Shown: piece by piece, positions 8,921 through 18,961 of the stretch | Layout: every line of letters starts with the position of its first letter | How positions within the stretch are numbered: the first letter of the stretch is position 1 | Origin: Porphyra umbilicalis | Taxonomy: Eukaryota > Rhodophyta > Bangiophyceae > Bangiales > Bangiaceae | DNA: 64,000 bases | Assembly (NCBI GenBank): GCA_002049455.2 | Contig: KV918780.1 | Coordinates: 248,001 to 312,000 of the forward strand | Reading direction: 5' to 3' | Position numbers and translations under genes: made by a program | The notes under the pieces: generated by a model | Databases searched by the model: none | What the model was told of the DNA's origin: nothing | What the model saw: the letters and a program-made list of their open reading frames with translations, nothing else

Positions 8921-10751
8921 GCGCCGACGCGGGGATGGGGCGGGTGGGACCAAAAAATGAGGACAGGAAAAAAAAAAAAAAAAATTGCGCGTCACACTCC
9001 CGCCCGCCCGCGGCCCCGCGCGCGGGCGTCGGACACCGACGCGCGCGGGGGCGTCGGCCGCCACCACCCCCGCCGCGGCGGCCGACGCCCGCGCACCCAA
9101 CGGCGGGCCCCGCCCCCACCAGCGCGCCGCCGCCCGCCGCGGGTGCCCCCCCACCCCGGCCAACGCCACGCGCGCGTCCATGGCCGCCGACGGTCATACG
9201 CCCCCTCCCCCGCCGCCCCACCTCCCCCCCACTGCCGGCCCGCGTCAACTCCGCGCCCCCACCACGGACGGCGGCAGCGCCACGGCGGCGGCACGGAGCC
9301 CCCCCGTGCCCCCCCCACGGCACCCACCCCGCCCGCCCGCGGCGGGTGGCCACGGCACACACCGCCTCCGCTGGCGGCCACGGTACCGCCGGCGCGCCCG
9401 TTGGGCGCCCCCGTTGCCCGCCGCCACCGCGTCGGCCGCCGCCGCGGCGGCGGCGGCGCAGAGTGGGCGCCCGCGCGCACGGCCGCCCCCCCTCCCCCCC
9501 GCCCCCCCCCCTTCCCCAGGGGCCACGGCAGCCGCCACGCCGCCGCGCGCCCGGCCGCACCGTCCCGCCCGTGACCACCGGCGGCGGCACACGCCCGCCG
9601 CGCCGCGGCGCCGCGGCCAGCGGCGCCGCGGCGCCGCGGCCAGCGGCGCCGCGGCGCTCCACGCGCGGCCGCCGGGGCCACCGCCCAGCGCGTCACGGCG
9701 CACGGAGCGCCACCCGCCGCCGTCGGCGGGGGGGCCGACGCCGCCGGCCGACGCCGTCGCCCCGGCGGCGCCCGCGCCCACACGCTGCCGCCGTGGCGCC
9801 CCGCGGCCGGGCGGGGGCGGCGCGCGCGGCCCGCCGCCGCGGCCGCCGCGCGCGCCGTCGCCCGTGGGGGTGCCACCGCGCGTGGCGTGGTGGGGGCCGA
9901 CGCACCCCCGCCGCGCCCGCCGCGCCCGCCAGTCCCGCCCCCTAACGCGGCGCGGAGCCGACGGCGGGGGACCGGGCGCCGCGGGCGCCGCCCCGCGGGC
10001 GCCGTCCGACGCCATGCACGGGAAAAAAAGAGGCAAGACGGGCCGCGTCGCCGTTGGGGGACACGGTAGGGGGGGGTGGTCCCCCCCCCCTACCCCCGCC
10101 CCGTCGCCCCCGCAACGGCGGCGGCGCCCCCGCGGTGGGCGGCCACGGCGGGCGCGCCGCGCCGCCGCCGCGGCGCGGCGGCAGCGGCGAGCCGCGCCAC
10201 GTCCAGGCGGTCGGCGACGGCTGGGGCGGCGACCACCCTCACGCGGCCGCCGGGGCGCGGCACGTCCGCCCGCCGCGGCGGCCGACGGGCCATTGGCGGC
10301 GGCCGCGGGCGGCGGCCGCCCGCCCGTCGCGGCGGCACGCCCCGTGCAGCCGCCGCCACGCCCAGGCCGTCGGCGGCAGCCGGCGCACGGGGCGGCCACC
10401 CCCACCCGCCCGCCGTGGACCGCCCGCCCGCCCGCCGCGTCGGCCGACGGGCCCCTGGCGGCGGCCGCGGGCGGCGGGGCGCCCGCCCGTCGCGCGGCGG
10501 CACGCCCCCCGCAGCCGCCACCGTCTCGCCCGCCGTGCGCCCGCCACGCGTGCACGCGCGCGTCGGGCGGGCGGCCGCCGGCGGCGGCCACGCAGGGGGG
10601 GCGCGGGGGGGGGGAGCCGCGCGCGGGGGGCAACCGGCGCGCGCGCGCCCCCCCCCCCGCGCGCCAGCCGGCAGCGCAGACCCGCGGCGGCCCCCGCACG
10701 CCCGTGGCGGCGGCGGCGGCGGTCGCCGCGCCGTCGGCGCCACCCCCCCCC

Positions 10752-10790
<39 letters not shown>

Positions 10791-11110
10791 GCGGCGGGCA
10801 GACGCGACGGCGGCGGCGGCGGCGCGGGCGCTCCGCCGCGCCCGCCGCCGCCGCGTCGACGACCGCGGGGGGGGGGGCGGCGCGGGTGGCCACGGCGCCG
10901 CCGCGGCGTGCCGCGGCGGCGGCGGCGGCGGCGGGCAGGGGCGCCACCGCCGTGGGCGGGGGGGGGGGGGGGGGGGGACGCCGACGCGGGCGGGTCCCCG
11001 TTGCGCGCGCGCGCCGCGGCCGCCGGCCCCCGCGCGCGGCGCGGGGCCGAGCGCGGCGTCGGCGCCGCGCGCGGCGCGGTGCGGCGCGGCGCTGCACGCC
11101 GGCGGAGCAA
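8921..11110. other. extreme G+C tract without credible gene
   Basis: After an A-run at about 8969-8986 the sequence is almost entirely G and C for roughly 2.1 kb, with CGG/CCG microsatellites, a long GCC-type run near 10,750-10,790 and G runs near 10,960-10,978. All six frames stay open for hundreds of codons only because stop codons need A or T. The predicted products are Arg/Ala/Pro/Gly noise that differs in every frame. Around 9600-9656 a short palindromic module (GGCGCCGCGG-type) repeats in tandem. I see no gene here. Confidence 0.7.
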
Positions 11111-12449
11111 CGGCAAGCTATGATCCACAGAATGGCTTGGTTGGCAACAAAAAGAAAACGCCGCTCTGTCTCTGCTCTGTCGGTCCGTCTGGTTGGCAAG
11201 TAGAGCCCAAACACGACGCGGGTCTACTCGGCCTCGCTGGTCGGCCCATTCGAAACAAAGGGCACGGAACGTGCATACTGTACGCTCTTCATGTGCCTTA
11301 CCTTTTTCTTTGCAGGGGGGGGGAAGGGGGCGCGCGCTCGGCGCGTCTTGGTGCTGCTCTCTTCACCGGCACACGTGCAGATGGAAAGACGCTCCTGTGG
11401 GTGTCAGATCGGCGCGGTTTAAAGTGGTTGGATATTCCGGAAACTATGCCCGTAGGGCAACGGGGGCGTGGGCGGCGCCGGCGGTGACGGCGGCCGCGGC
11501 GGAGACGGCGGTGACGGGGGGCCGACGGCCGACGGGGGGGACGGCGGCGACGGCGGCGACGGCGGCGACTCGTGGGTGGGTGGCAACGGCGGCCAAGGGG
11601 GAGATGGGGGGCCCGGGGGGTGCAACGGGCCGTGGCCGCCGTGCGCGTGGGCGGGACGCGCAGGGCGGGAAGCGTGGGCGCAGCGTCCGCGCGTCAGTGG
11701 CGAGGTGTGGCGAGCTCGGGGGGGTGGGGGAGTGAGGGGGCGGGTGCGCGCGGCAGGCAGACCACCACCGCCCCTATCGCGAGGTCCGCCGACGCTCGGC
11801 GAGGGGGCCGACGCGCCCGCCATCGACGTGTGGGTGCGTCGGCCCGGCCGCATCACACGCGGGCGCAGCGAGGGGGAGGGGACGAGCGCAGCCCACACGG
11901 CGCCCGCGTCCGCGTGCTCGTCCGGCAGGGCTGCTAGACGAAACTCGATGCGTTTGCTTGGTGGTCCGCTGCCTCGCGTCCCACCCGCACCGCCTACAGC
12001 GTCCGCTGCAAGTGTGTACAAGGCCTACATATCAAAAAAGTCACAGCGGGGGCACGCCGGCGCCATAGTGCGTAGGTCAGCCGTATAGCCTGCCACTCGA
12101 GCGGTCACGCCCAAGCGTCAACGGCGCAGGTATCCAGCGGCCAGCACAACGTTGGAGGGGAGACGGCGACTGCGACAGCGTACGCCGTGGCTGCGCCATC
12201 ACCGCTCAGTAGGTGGCAGGAAGGAGTGGGGAGGCACCAAACGGAGCGGCGCATACGCACATCAACCGCTCCGTCTACGCCCACAGAAGCAGACGCCCGC
12301 CCCGCATCGCGATGGCGCACACACCCAGCCCACCACCGCTGCCGCAAAAGGCGGGTGGCAAGGGGGAAGTGCTGCGGCTTGCCCCTACTGCCGCCGCGCA
12401 GTACGACGACGCTTTCGCGCACGTCCGCCACCGATTAGGTGCGGTGCGC
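11111..12449. other. no confident gene; GGCGAC-type microsatellite
   Basis: From about 11,465 to 11,640 the plus strand is built of GGC/GAC/GGG triplets. It would encode Gly-Asp repeats on the plus strand and SPP/Pro-Ser repeats (residue pattern PPSPPSPP, as in cell-wall proteins) on the minus strand. Neither frame has a convincing start, signal peptide or domain, so no gene is called. An acceptor-like CTTTTTCTTTGCAG is at about 11,301-11,316. The remainder up to the cystinosin stop at 12,450 shows nothing recognisable. Confidence 0.4.
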
Positions 12450-13379
12450 TCAGTCCGACTCATGGTCGACGTCTGCCAGCTCGAAGCGCGCCTCGTCGGC
12501 CGCCAAGCGCCCGTACCCCCCCGCCCCCCCCCCCATCGGCGACCGCCCCGCGTACCACCAAAAGTGTTGGACCAAAAAGAGGGCGTCAAAAAACAGGGAC
12601 ACGGCGGCGAGCCCGAGCTTGGCCACATTCCCGACCAGCGGGGCCCACGACCCGAGCTGCACGCACCGCGTCGCCTGCTGGGCAAGCGAAAACACGCCGC
12701 CGGTCGTGTCACCGAGGACCGACCCGACCGACCACCCGTCCGTACTCTGCCGCCGCATGTTGTGGACGGCTTGGGGGATGTACTTGAGGAAGCTGGCCAC
12801 GACCTTGGCGCCCGCGGCGCCGCCGAGGAGGGCGCCCCACGGCAGGTGCCCGGTGGCGGCGGCAACGAGCGCGGCGGCAAACGCCATCCACGACGCGATG
12901 AGGCAGACGGCGACGCCCGGGCGGACAGTTGGGGGGGGGTGGCCGCCGGAAGCAATGCCGGCCCGCCGGTAGTAGAGGCATTGGGCGGCGACGAGGGCGC
13001 ACAGGGCGGCGCCATGCACGGCAAAGACGCAGTCGTTCCACTCGACATGACTAGGGATGTCGGGGTGCTTGGAACTCAAAAGGAGGGAGCCACAGGTGTA
13101 GAATGCATAGGCGGCAAAGCCCGTCAAGTTGAGCGCCGCCCAGTCAAAGGAGACGCCCTCCACCGAGCCGGTGCGGAAGACGAGGATGACCTGCGGGTAG
13201 CCGCTGACGGCCCAGGCACCCGTGTATATCCAGCCGCAAACAGCAGCCACAAGGGAGAGGGCATCGACCATTGCAGAGACGGGGATGGAGGGGAGTGTCT
13301 GGGGATACCGCGCCACAGCGCCGCGCAGCTCCGACCAGCGGGGAAGAATCGGGGGAGGAGGGGCTGTGGCGGCTGACAT
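12450..13379 (-). CDS. CTNS: cystinosin-like lysosomal/vacuolar cystine transporter
   Basis: A 309-residue PQ-loop protein of the cystinosin/ERS1 family: H+-coupled export of cystine from lysosome or vacuole. The first PQ-loop is at about residues 48-95 (WAVSGYPQVI then SVEGVSFDW and ALNLTGF). The second is at about 195-240 (FLKYIPQAVHNMRRQSTDGW, then VLGDTTGGVFSL). Both Pro-Gln pairs (62-63, 202-203) are present, as is the Asp of the second loop (Asp224) that matches the proton-coupling Asp of human cystinosin by motif. About seven hydrophobic segments are visible. Unlike animal cystinosin it lacks a long glycosylated luminal N terminus. The ATG at 13,379 is used; a later ATG at 13,271 would still keep both loops. 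Intronless, divergent from the FHA gene across about 310 bp. Confidence 0.88.
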   Translation of the reverse strand: MSAATAPPPPILPRWSELRGAVARYPQTLPSIPVSAMVDALSLVAAVCGWIYTGAWAVSGYPQVILVFRTGSVEGVSFDWAALNLTGFAAYAFYTCGSLLLSSKHPDIPSHVEWNDCVFAVHGAALCALVAAQCLYYRRAGIASGGHPPPTVRPGVAVCLIASWMAFAAALVAAATGHLPWGALLGGAAGAKVVASFLKYIPQAVHNMRRQSTDGWSVGSVLGDTTGGVFSLAQQATRCVQLGSWAPLVGNVAKLGLAAVSLFFDALFLVQHFWWYAGRSPMGGGAGGYGRLAADEARFELADVDHESD

Positions 13380-13686
13380 TGGCGCGCACCGTCGACGCTT
13401 CGACTGGATTGGCGGAATCTGTTCTCGTACGGCGCGTTGGCAACTCTGCACTTAGAAGGCCGTGTGGCAGACAAATACAGGCGCGGTCGTCCGGAGCCGT
13501 GCTGCTGGTCGCGCCCGCGCCCCCCCCGCCCCCCCACCCAGCACCCGCGTCCAGACGCCACGCCCGCGGCCCCGCGCTCCGACCGTCCCGTGGCCGCTCC
13601 CCGAGGCCGGTGGTGGCCCCCGTTGACGCCGGTCCTCCCCCCCACCCATTTTCGTGGCGCGGCGCGGGGCCCCGCGCGCCCGCGCC
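13380..13686. promoter_or_regulatory. bidirectional intergenic promoter region
   Basis: These 307 bp separate the divergent starts of the cystinosin-like gene (minus) and the FHA gene (plus), so both promoters must lie here or in the genes. The region is C-rich on the plus strand (runs near 13,515-13,540), with no obvious TATA box. Confidence 0.4.
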
Positions 13687-16617
13687 ATGGCCGCGGCCGC
13701 GGCCGCGGCCGCGGCGCCGCGCGCGTGGCGGCGGCCGCCAGTGCGGCGGGCGCGCGGCGGCGTGTCCCCCTCCCCCGCGCCGTCGGCCGACGACGCCGAC
13801 GACGGGCGCGTCGGCGGCAGCGTCGGCGCCTCGTCTGACACGAGCGGCGGCACTGGCGGTGCCGCCTCGCCCTACGCGCGCGCGCCCGCGGCCGCGACCG
13901 CCGCCGCCGCGGCCGCTGCGGCTGCCGCCGCGGCGGCCGCCGCGGCCGCCTCCCGCACGGGCATGTATGGGAATTTGGCCTACGCGCGGCTGCAAGGCTA
14001 CGGCCGCACCCCCTGGGAGTACCGCGTGCGCCGCCTCTCCGTAACGGTCGGCCGCCTGTGCCCCGGCGCGGTGACGGACGATGGGTTGGCCGACTGCCAA
14101 ATCCCCTCCCCCGACCGTACCGTGTCGCGGGTGCACCTCGAGTTGGCGTACGACGTGCCCCGGCGGGTTTGGGCGGTGCGGTGCCTCTCCCGCCGCAACG
14201 CCGTGTCGGTCGACGGGGTGCCCGTGCCGGCGGGGGCGGCGCCGCTGCCGCTGCGCTCCCGCCAGCTGGTCGAGCTCGGGGACGCCGCGTTTGTGTTTTT
14301 GGCGCCCAAGGGGCACCTCGTGTACACCCCAGACTTGGACGGCTACGAGGCGGGGCGGCGGGAGCGGGCGGCGGCGGCGGCGGCGGCGGCGGCCGAGGCG
14401 GAGCGCGAGGCGGCCGCCGCGGCGGCGGTGGCCGCGTCGGCCAAAGCGGCGGCGGCGGCGCTCGCCGCGTCTGCCGCTGCGCGTGAGGCGGGGGGGGGGG
14501 GGGGGGACGGCCTCCCCACCGACGCCCGCGTGGACGATGAGGACATGGACGCGGAGGAGGAGGAGGAGGAGGAGCCGACGCGGCGGGGGGGGGGGCGGGG
14601 GGGGCGGGGGGGGCGGGGGCGCGGTGCCGCCGGTCGCCGCCTGTCGGCAGGGGCCGGCACGCGCGGTGGGCGGGGCGGCGGGCGCGGCGGGGCGGCGGCA
14701 GCCAAGCGCCGCAAAACCGCTGCCGCTGCCGCCATTGCCGACGCTGCCGCCGCCGCCGCTGCCGCCGCGGAGGATGGCGCGGCCGAGGATGTGGAGCGTC
14801 CGCTTAAGGTCCCCCCCGCCGGTGGCCGGAGCAGCCTTGGCGGCAGCGCGCCGCCGTCGTCTGACGGCGGGGAGAGCGGCCCCGCCTACTCGTCCGCCGC
14901 CGAGTCGGACGACGATGGCGCTGAGCGGGCCGACGGCGACCGCGGCAGCCGCGTGGAAGAGGAGGACGATGACGAAGAGGAGGAGCTGGAGGAGGTGGAA
15001 ATTGAGGAGGAGGAGGAAGAGGAGGAGGAGGACGAGGAAGCGCCGGCCAAGGCTGCCCGTGGCGGCGGCCGCGGCGGCGGCCGCGGCGGCGGCCGCGGCG
15101 GCGGTCGTGGACGCGGCCGCGGCGTCAAGCGCTCGGCCGGCGACGATGGGGCGCCCAAAGCCAAGCGCGGCCGCATGGACAAGGAGGAGAAGGAGCGCCG
15201 CAAAGCCGAGCAACAGCGCCGCTTCAACCGCCCGACGGAGTTGTGGACCAAGCGGGAAAAGACGGAGTTCCTCCGCGCCCTCTTTTGCGTCGGCGTCGAG
15301 TTTACCGAGACCTCCCCAGACGACCCAGACGCGGCGCCGGGCCCCGTCTCTGGCGACGCGGTCGTGTCGGGCGAGGCGGCCGCCTCCCCGTCGCGCACGT
15401 ACAACTGGGACCGCTTCCGGATGGTCGCGGCGCTGCTCAAAAAGACGGACGACGCGCTGCGAGCGCAGTACGAGCTGATCATGCACGACGCGCAGGTGCT
15501 CCTCGACTTGGAACAAGAGCAAAAGGCCACGTCTGGGCCCCGCACCAAACACCGGCCGGGCTGCGACTGCGTCGTCTGCTCCAACACGCGCCGCAGTCGG
15601 CAGCGCGCACGCGCGGCGGCGGCAGCGGCGGGCAACCCGATGCCCGAGGAGGAGGAGGAGGAGGCACAAGAGTCGGCGGCGGTGGCGGCCGCCGCTGCGG
15701 CCGACGCGGCCGCCGTTGCCGCTGCGGCAGCGGCGGACAAGGCCGTCGGTCTGGTGACCGCCCAAAAACTCCGCGTGCGCCTCGGCCTCATTGCCGCCAG
15801 CCGGGCGGTGGACACCCCCTCGGGCGTGGCCATCCTGGACAAGGTTGGCGAGCAGCCTGCGGGCGTCGGCGCCGCCGGCGAGCTGCCCCTCTGGTGGTAC
15901 AATGGCATCCACGACCGGGCGCTGCTGCGCGGGGTGGCCACCCACGGCATTGGCATGTGGGAGCGGGTGTGGCGGGACCCCGACTGCCAAGAGTTTCGCC
16001 AAGTGCGCTTTGAGGAGGGCGACGACGTGACGTACCCGTCAGACAAGGTGGCGATGAAGCGCCTGCGGGAGTTGTGCTCGGCCATCCAAGCCGAACAGCG
16101 GCGGCGGGCCAAGAAGCGGCGCGTGCGGGGGGCGGCGGGCTACGGCGTCGAGTGGGATATCGACGACAATGGGCTGCTGCGCGCGCCCGCGGTGCGGGGA
16201 GGGCGCGGTGGCCGGGGGGGGCGCGGCGGCCGCGGCGGCCGCGGCGGCCGTGGTGGCCGCGGCGGCCGCGGTGGCCGCCGCGCGGCGGGCACTGGCCGCG
16301 GCCGCGGCGGCCGACGCGCGGCCGTCGATGCGGCCGATGTGGGCGGCTCGGCGGCCGACGTCGGGGCGGGGAGCGGCTCGGACGAGGAGGTCGACGACCG
16401 CGTCAAGGGGGAGGAGGCCCTCATGGACGTGGACGACGAGGGCGACGAGGCCGCCCAAGGGAGTGGGGGGGTTGGTGACGGCGGCGCCGGAGGGAGCGCC
16501 GCCGGCGGCTCCTACGACGGGGGGTATGACGAGGAGCTCGAGGAGGCGGACGAGACAGAGGTGGAAGTGGAGATGGTGGAGATGGAGGGCTCGGAGGAAG
16601 AGGAGGCGGCGTGGTGA
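13687..16617 (+). CDS. FHA-domain nuclear protein with SANT/SLIDE-like region
   Basis: A 976-residue protein in one exon. After Ala-rich sequence, residues about 91-215 form an FHA phosphopeptide-binding domain of the FHA2/Fhl1/FOXK type (AYARLQGYG, then SVTVGR, SRVHLELAYD, NAVSVDGVPV and LVELGDAAFVFL). The middle (about 280-500) is acidic, with GRGGRGG and lysine-rich patches. Residues about 515-620 (ELWTKREKTEFLRALF, then NWDRFRMVAALLKK) and about 730-800 (LPLWWYNGIHDRALLRGV, THGIGMWERVWRDPDC) resemble the SANT/SLIDE segment that follows the helicase of CHD7/8/9-type remodellers, but no helicase is present. The C terminus has a long Gly-Arg tract and an acidic tail. Likely a chromatin-associated protein reading phosphorylated partners. 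The ATG at 13,687 is the first in frame. Family fit is by motif; the combination is unusual. Confidence 0.78.
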   Translation: MAAAAAAAAAPRAWRRPPVRRARGGVSPSPAPSADDADDGRVGGSVGASSDTSGGTGGAASPYARAPAAATAAAAAAAAAAAAAAAAASRTGMYGNLAYARLQGYGRTPWEYRVRRLSVTVGRLCPGAVTDDGLADCQIPSPDRTVSRVHLELAYDVPRRVWAVRCLSRRNAVSVDGVPVPAGAAPLPLRSRQLVELGDAAFVFLAPKGHLVYTPDLDGYEAGRRERAAAAAAAAAEAEREAAAAAAVAASAKAAAAALAASAAAREAGGGGGDGLPTDARVDDEDMDAEEEEEEEPTRRGGGRGGRGGRGRGAAGRRLSAGAGTRGGRGGGRGGAAAAKRRKTAAAAAIADAAAAAAAAAEDGAAEDVERPLKVPPAGGRSSLGGSAPPSSDGGESGPAYSSAAESDDDGAERADGDRGSRVEEEDDDEEEELEEVEIEEEEEEEEEDEEAPAKAARGGGRGGGRGGGRGGGRGRGRGVKRSAGDDGAPKAKRGRMDKEEKERRKAEQQRRFNRPTELWTKREKTEFLRALFCVGVEFTETSPDDPDAAPGPVSGDAVVSGEAAASPSRTYNWDRFRMVAALLKKTDDALRAQYELIMHDAQVLLDLEQEQKATSGPRTKHRPGCDCVVCSNTRRSRQRARAAAAAAGNPMPEEEEEEAQESAAVAAAAAADAAAVAAAAAADKAVGLVTAQKLRVRLGLIAASRAVDTPSGVAILDKVGEQPAGVGAAGELPLWWYNGIHDRALLRGVATHGIGMWERVWRDPDCQEFRQVRFEEGDDVTYPSDKVAMKRLRELCSAIQAEQRRRAKKRRVRGAAGYGVEWDIDDNGLLRAPAVRGGRGGRGGRGGRGGRGGRGGRGGRGGRRAAGTGRGRGGRRAAVDAADVGGSAADVGAGSGSDEEVDDRVKGEEALMDVDDEGDEAAQGSGGVGDGGAGGSAAGGSYDGGYDEELEEADETEVEVEMVEMEGSEEEEAAW

Positions 16618-17243
16618 GGGGCCCGACGACGGCTCGGCGCGGGCCGTCCGCTTCCCGGGGCACTGCTTTTCCTCGCTTTGATTCTCGTGTGTGGTGCATG
16701 CACGCCTGCCTGTTGGGCGGTCGATAAAATGCGACGGCCGTGCGCGTGCCTGAACGAGCCACGAGGCCTGGCCATCGCTACTGTTGCACCCGCGCGGTGT
16801 TGGCAACCGCCTCTGGCGACGGGCGCGTGGCTTACCTGCGGCTGGTGCGCAGGCGGCTGGACCCCCATGCCGGTCAAGAGGCCCGCTGCGGGCGCGCTAC
16901 CTCGTGCCGCCGGTATGGGGGACCGCCCTCGACACGTCGAGCGACAAGCGCCGCCCCGCAACCGATGCGCCGCCACTGCCGACCGCCGCCGACCCGACCC
17001 CCGCGGTCGTACGGCAGATGGTCGTGTCGCTCCGCCGACGTCCCCGCTGCGAGTGCATGGGCGATGGACTACTATCAGTGTCTCGTCTTTGTTGTTGTTC
17101 CCGGAGTTAACGCGCGCGGCCAGCCGGCATCTCTCCACACCATTCTCCGCTGTCGACCACACCAGCGCCCAGCCGGGGGTGTCCACATCCAAGCCCGCTT
17201 CCTCCCCCCCCCCCCCCCCCCCCCCCCCCCCACCCCCCCAAAC
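16618..17243. other. intergenic region between convergent genes; poly-C run
   Basis: Lies between the stops of the FHA gene (plus) and the TADA1-like gene (minus). A C run interrupted by a single A spans about 17,206-17,239. Around 16,795-16,870 one plus frame reads ATASGDGRVAYLRL, reminiscent of a WD40 blade, and the next stretch continues protein-like in another frame, so a decayed coding fragment is possible but not proven. Confidence 0.35.
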
Positions 17244-18961
17244 TCAGCGGATGGCCACGAGCCGCTCCAAGTCGACCCCCGCGTTGCGCCCCAACAACCG
17301 CCGGTTGCGCAACGCCGCGTCGCGCAGGTGCCCCGGCGCGAGCGCCGCCCGATACACGTCCACCTCCGTCCCCGTGTTGGACGCGTCGCCCGCCACGGCC
17401 GCGCGCCGCCGCGCGGCCGCCTCGAGGAGCGTCTTGATGTGGGCTTCGAGGGCAGACGCGAGCAACGCCACCGCATCGTCCTTGATGCCGAGGTGCTTGT
17501 CCCCCGCCGCCGCCTTGACGCGCGCGCGGAGGCGGAGGAAGAGGTCCACGTCGAGGCCCCCGCCGGGCGCCGTCGGCGCAAACGGGAGGCCCGCGTAGGC
17601 GGCCAAGTCGGCCACCGCGCCGCCGGCAGCGCCGTCGCCGCCGGCGCCACGCGCCGCCGCGGCGGCGGCCGACGACGCTGACGCGCGGCCGCCGCCCCCA
17701 TACGCGGGGGGGAGGGAGGAGGAGGACACCTCCCCGTCGGCCGTCCACGTGGACGACGCGCCGCCGGCGGTCGGGGCGGGCGCCGCCGCCGCCGCCGCCG
17801 CCGCGGCCGCGGCGTTGCTCGCCGCAGCGGCGGCGGCGGCTTGCGTCGCGGCCGCCGCCGCCGCGCGGCGCTGCTTTTCCGCTTCGACGCGCGCGCGCTT
17901 GGCCGCCGGCGGGCCGACGCGGGGCCCGTCGGCGGCGCCCCGCGCGGCGGCGCCATAGGCGCCCTTGGCGCCCGCCGGCGGGGGCCCCCCATTGGCGCCA
18001 ACGGCGCCCGGCAGGGGGCCCGCGTGCCCGTCCGCGGCGGGGGTGGCGCCCGGGTGGCCCCCCGCCGTGCCGCCGCCGGCCGCCGCGGCGGCCGCCGCCT
18101 CCTCGGCGGCAACGGCGGCCGAGGCGGCAGCGGCGGCCGCGCGCGCCGCCTGCAGCTGCCGCGCGGTGGGTTTTTTGGGGTTCTTCTTGGGCGGCCGCCC
18201 GTCCGGTGGGGGTTTCCGCTTGGTGCTCCCGGGCGCGGGGGGGGGACCCCGTCGCCGGCGGGGGGGGGGGGGCGCGGCTTGACCTCCCGCCCCGCCCCGC
18301 CGGCCGGGGGGGCGCCGTGCGGTCCGCCCACGCCAGTGGCAAAGGGGGGGCTGAGCGCGTGCGCGCCAGCGGCGGCCGCGACCGTCTCCTCGGCGGTGGC
18401 AATGGCCGAGGCGGCCGCCGCGGCCGCCGTTGCCGCTGCAGCCGCGGCAGACGAGGCGGCGACGCCCCCGCTGCTGCCGGGTCCACCAAGCGCAACGCCA
18501 CTGGGCGCAGCGCGGGTACCCCCAGCGGTCGCAGCAGCGGCCGCGGCGGCAGCCGAGGCGGTGGCGGCGGCGGCGGCGGCGGCCACCGAGGCTGGGGGCT
18601 TCCGCTTGGGCACCCGCCGGTCGAGCTTCCTATCCAGCGGCCGCGCCTGCATCCGCTTGTCCTTGGACATTAGCAGCGGCGGCAGGTCCGGCACGCCCGG
18701 CGTCGGTGCCTGTGCCGCGCGGAGGAGCTCCCGGATGAGGGCATTGTGGGTGACGAGGCCGGCGGGGGTGAGGACCTTGCGGAGCTCATCCTCAAAGGCA
18801 ATCTTGGTCGTTTTGGCCGTCAAGAAGCGGCGGAGCGTCGAGAGGTACTTTTCGGCCTGGATGGGGTTGACGCCAGCCTCGGCCAGCCGCCGCACAATGT
18901 CCGCGCGGCTCGTGGGGGGAGCGCCGAGCGGGGAGGGCGCCGCCGTGGGCGGAGCGGTCAT
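17244..18961 (-). CDS. TADA1/HFI1-like SAGA subunit (SAGA-Tad1), frame-interrupted
   Basis: Read on the minus strand from the ATG at 18,961. The N-terminal part (residues about 15-90) has the SAGA-Tad1 pattern: QAEKYLSTLRRFLTAKTTKI, then FEDELRKVL, and THNALIRELL. The C-terminal part (DNA about 17,640-17,244) carries the matching second block: LDVDLFLRLRARVK, GIKDDAVALLASALEAHIK, and GHLRDAALRNRRLLGRN. Between them is Ala-rich sequence with an NLS-like KRARVEAEKQRR and a lysine/proline patch. TADA1/Ada1 provides a histone-fold partner that holds the SAGA coactivator complex together. The two halves are in different frames. The shift falls at the G runs 18,237-18,245 or 18,260-18,272, so either a homopolymer length error or a true indel or short intron explains it. 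Convergent with the FHA gene. Confidence 0.72.

Noticed and set aside
8985-11123. 712-codon plus frame and similarly long frames on both strands
   Set aside because: All frames are open because the tract has almost no A or T; the products are unrelated low-complexity text with non-ATG starts.
11419-12021. Minus frame rich in SPP repeats, resembling a hydroxyproline-rich wall protein
   Set aside because: The repeats come from a GGC/GAC microsatellite and the frame lacks an N-terminal signal peptide; the plus strand is equally open.
13144-16002. 952-codon minus frame opposite the FHA gene
   Set aside because: Antisense shadow of a very GC-rich gene; the plus frame carries recognisable FHA and SANT/SLIDE-like motifs.
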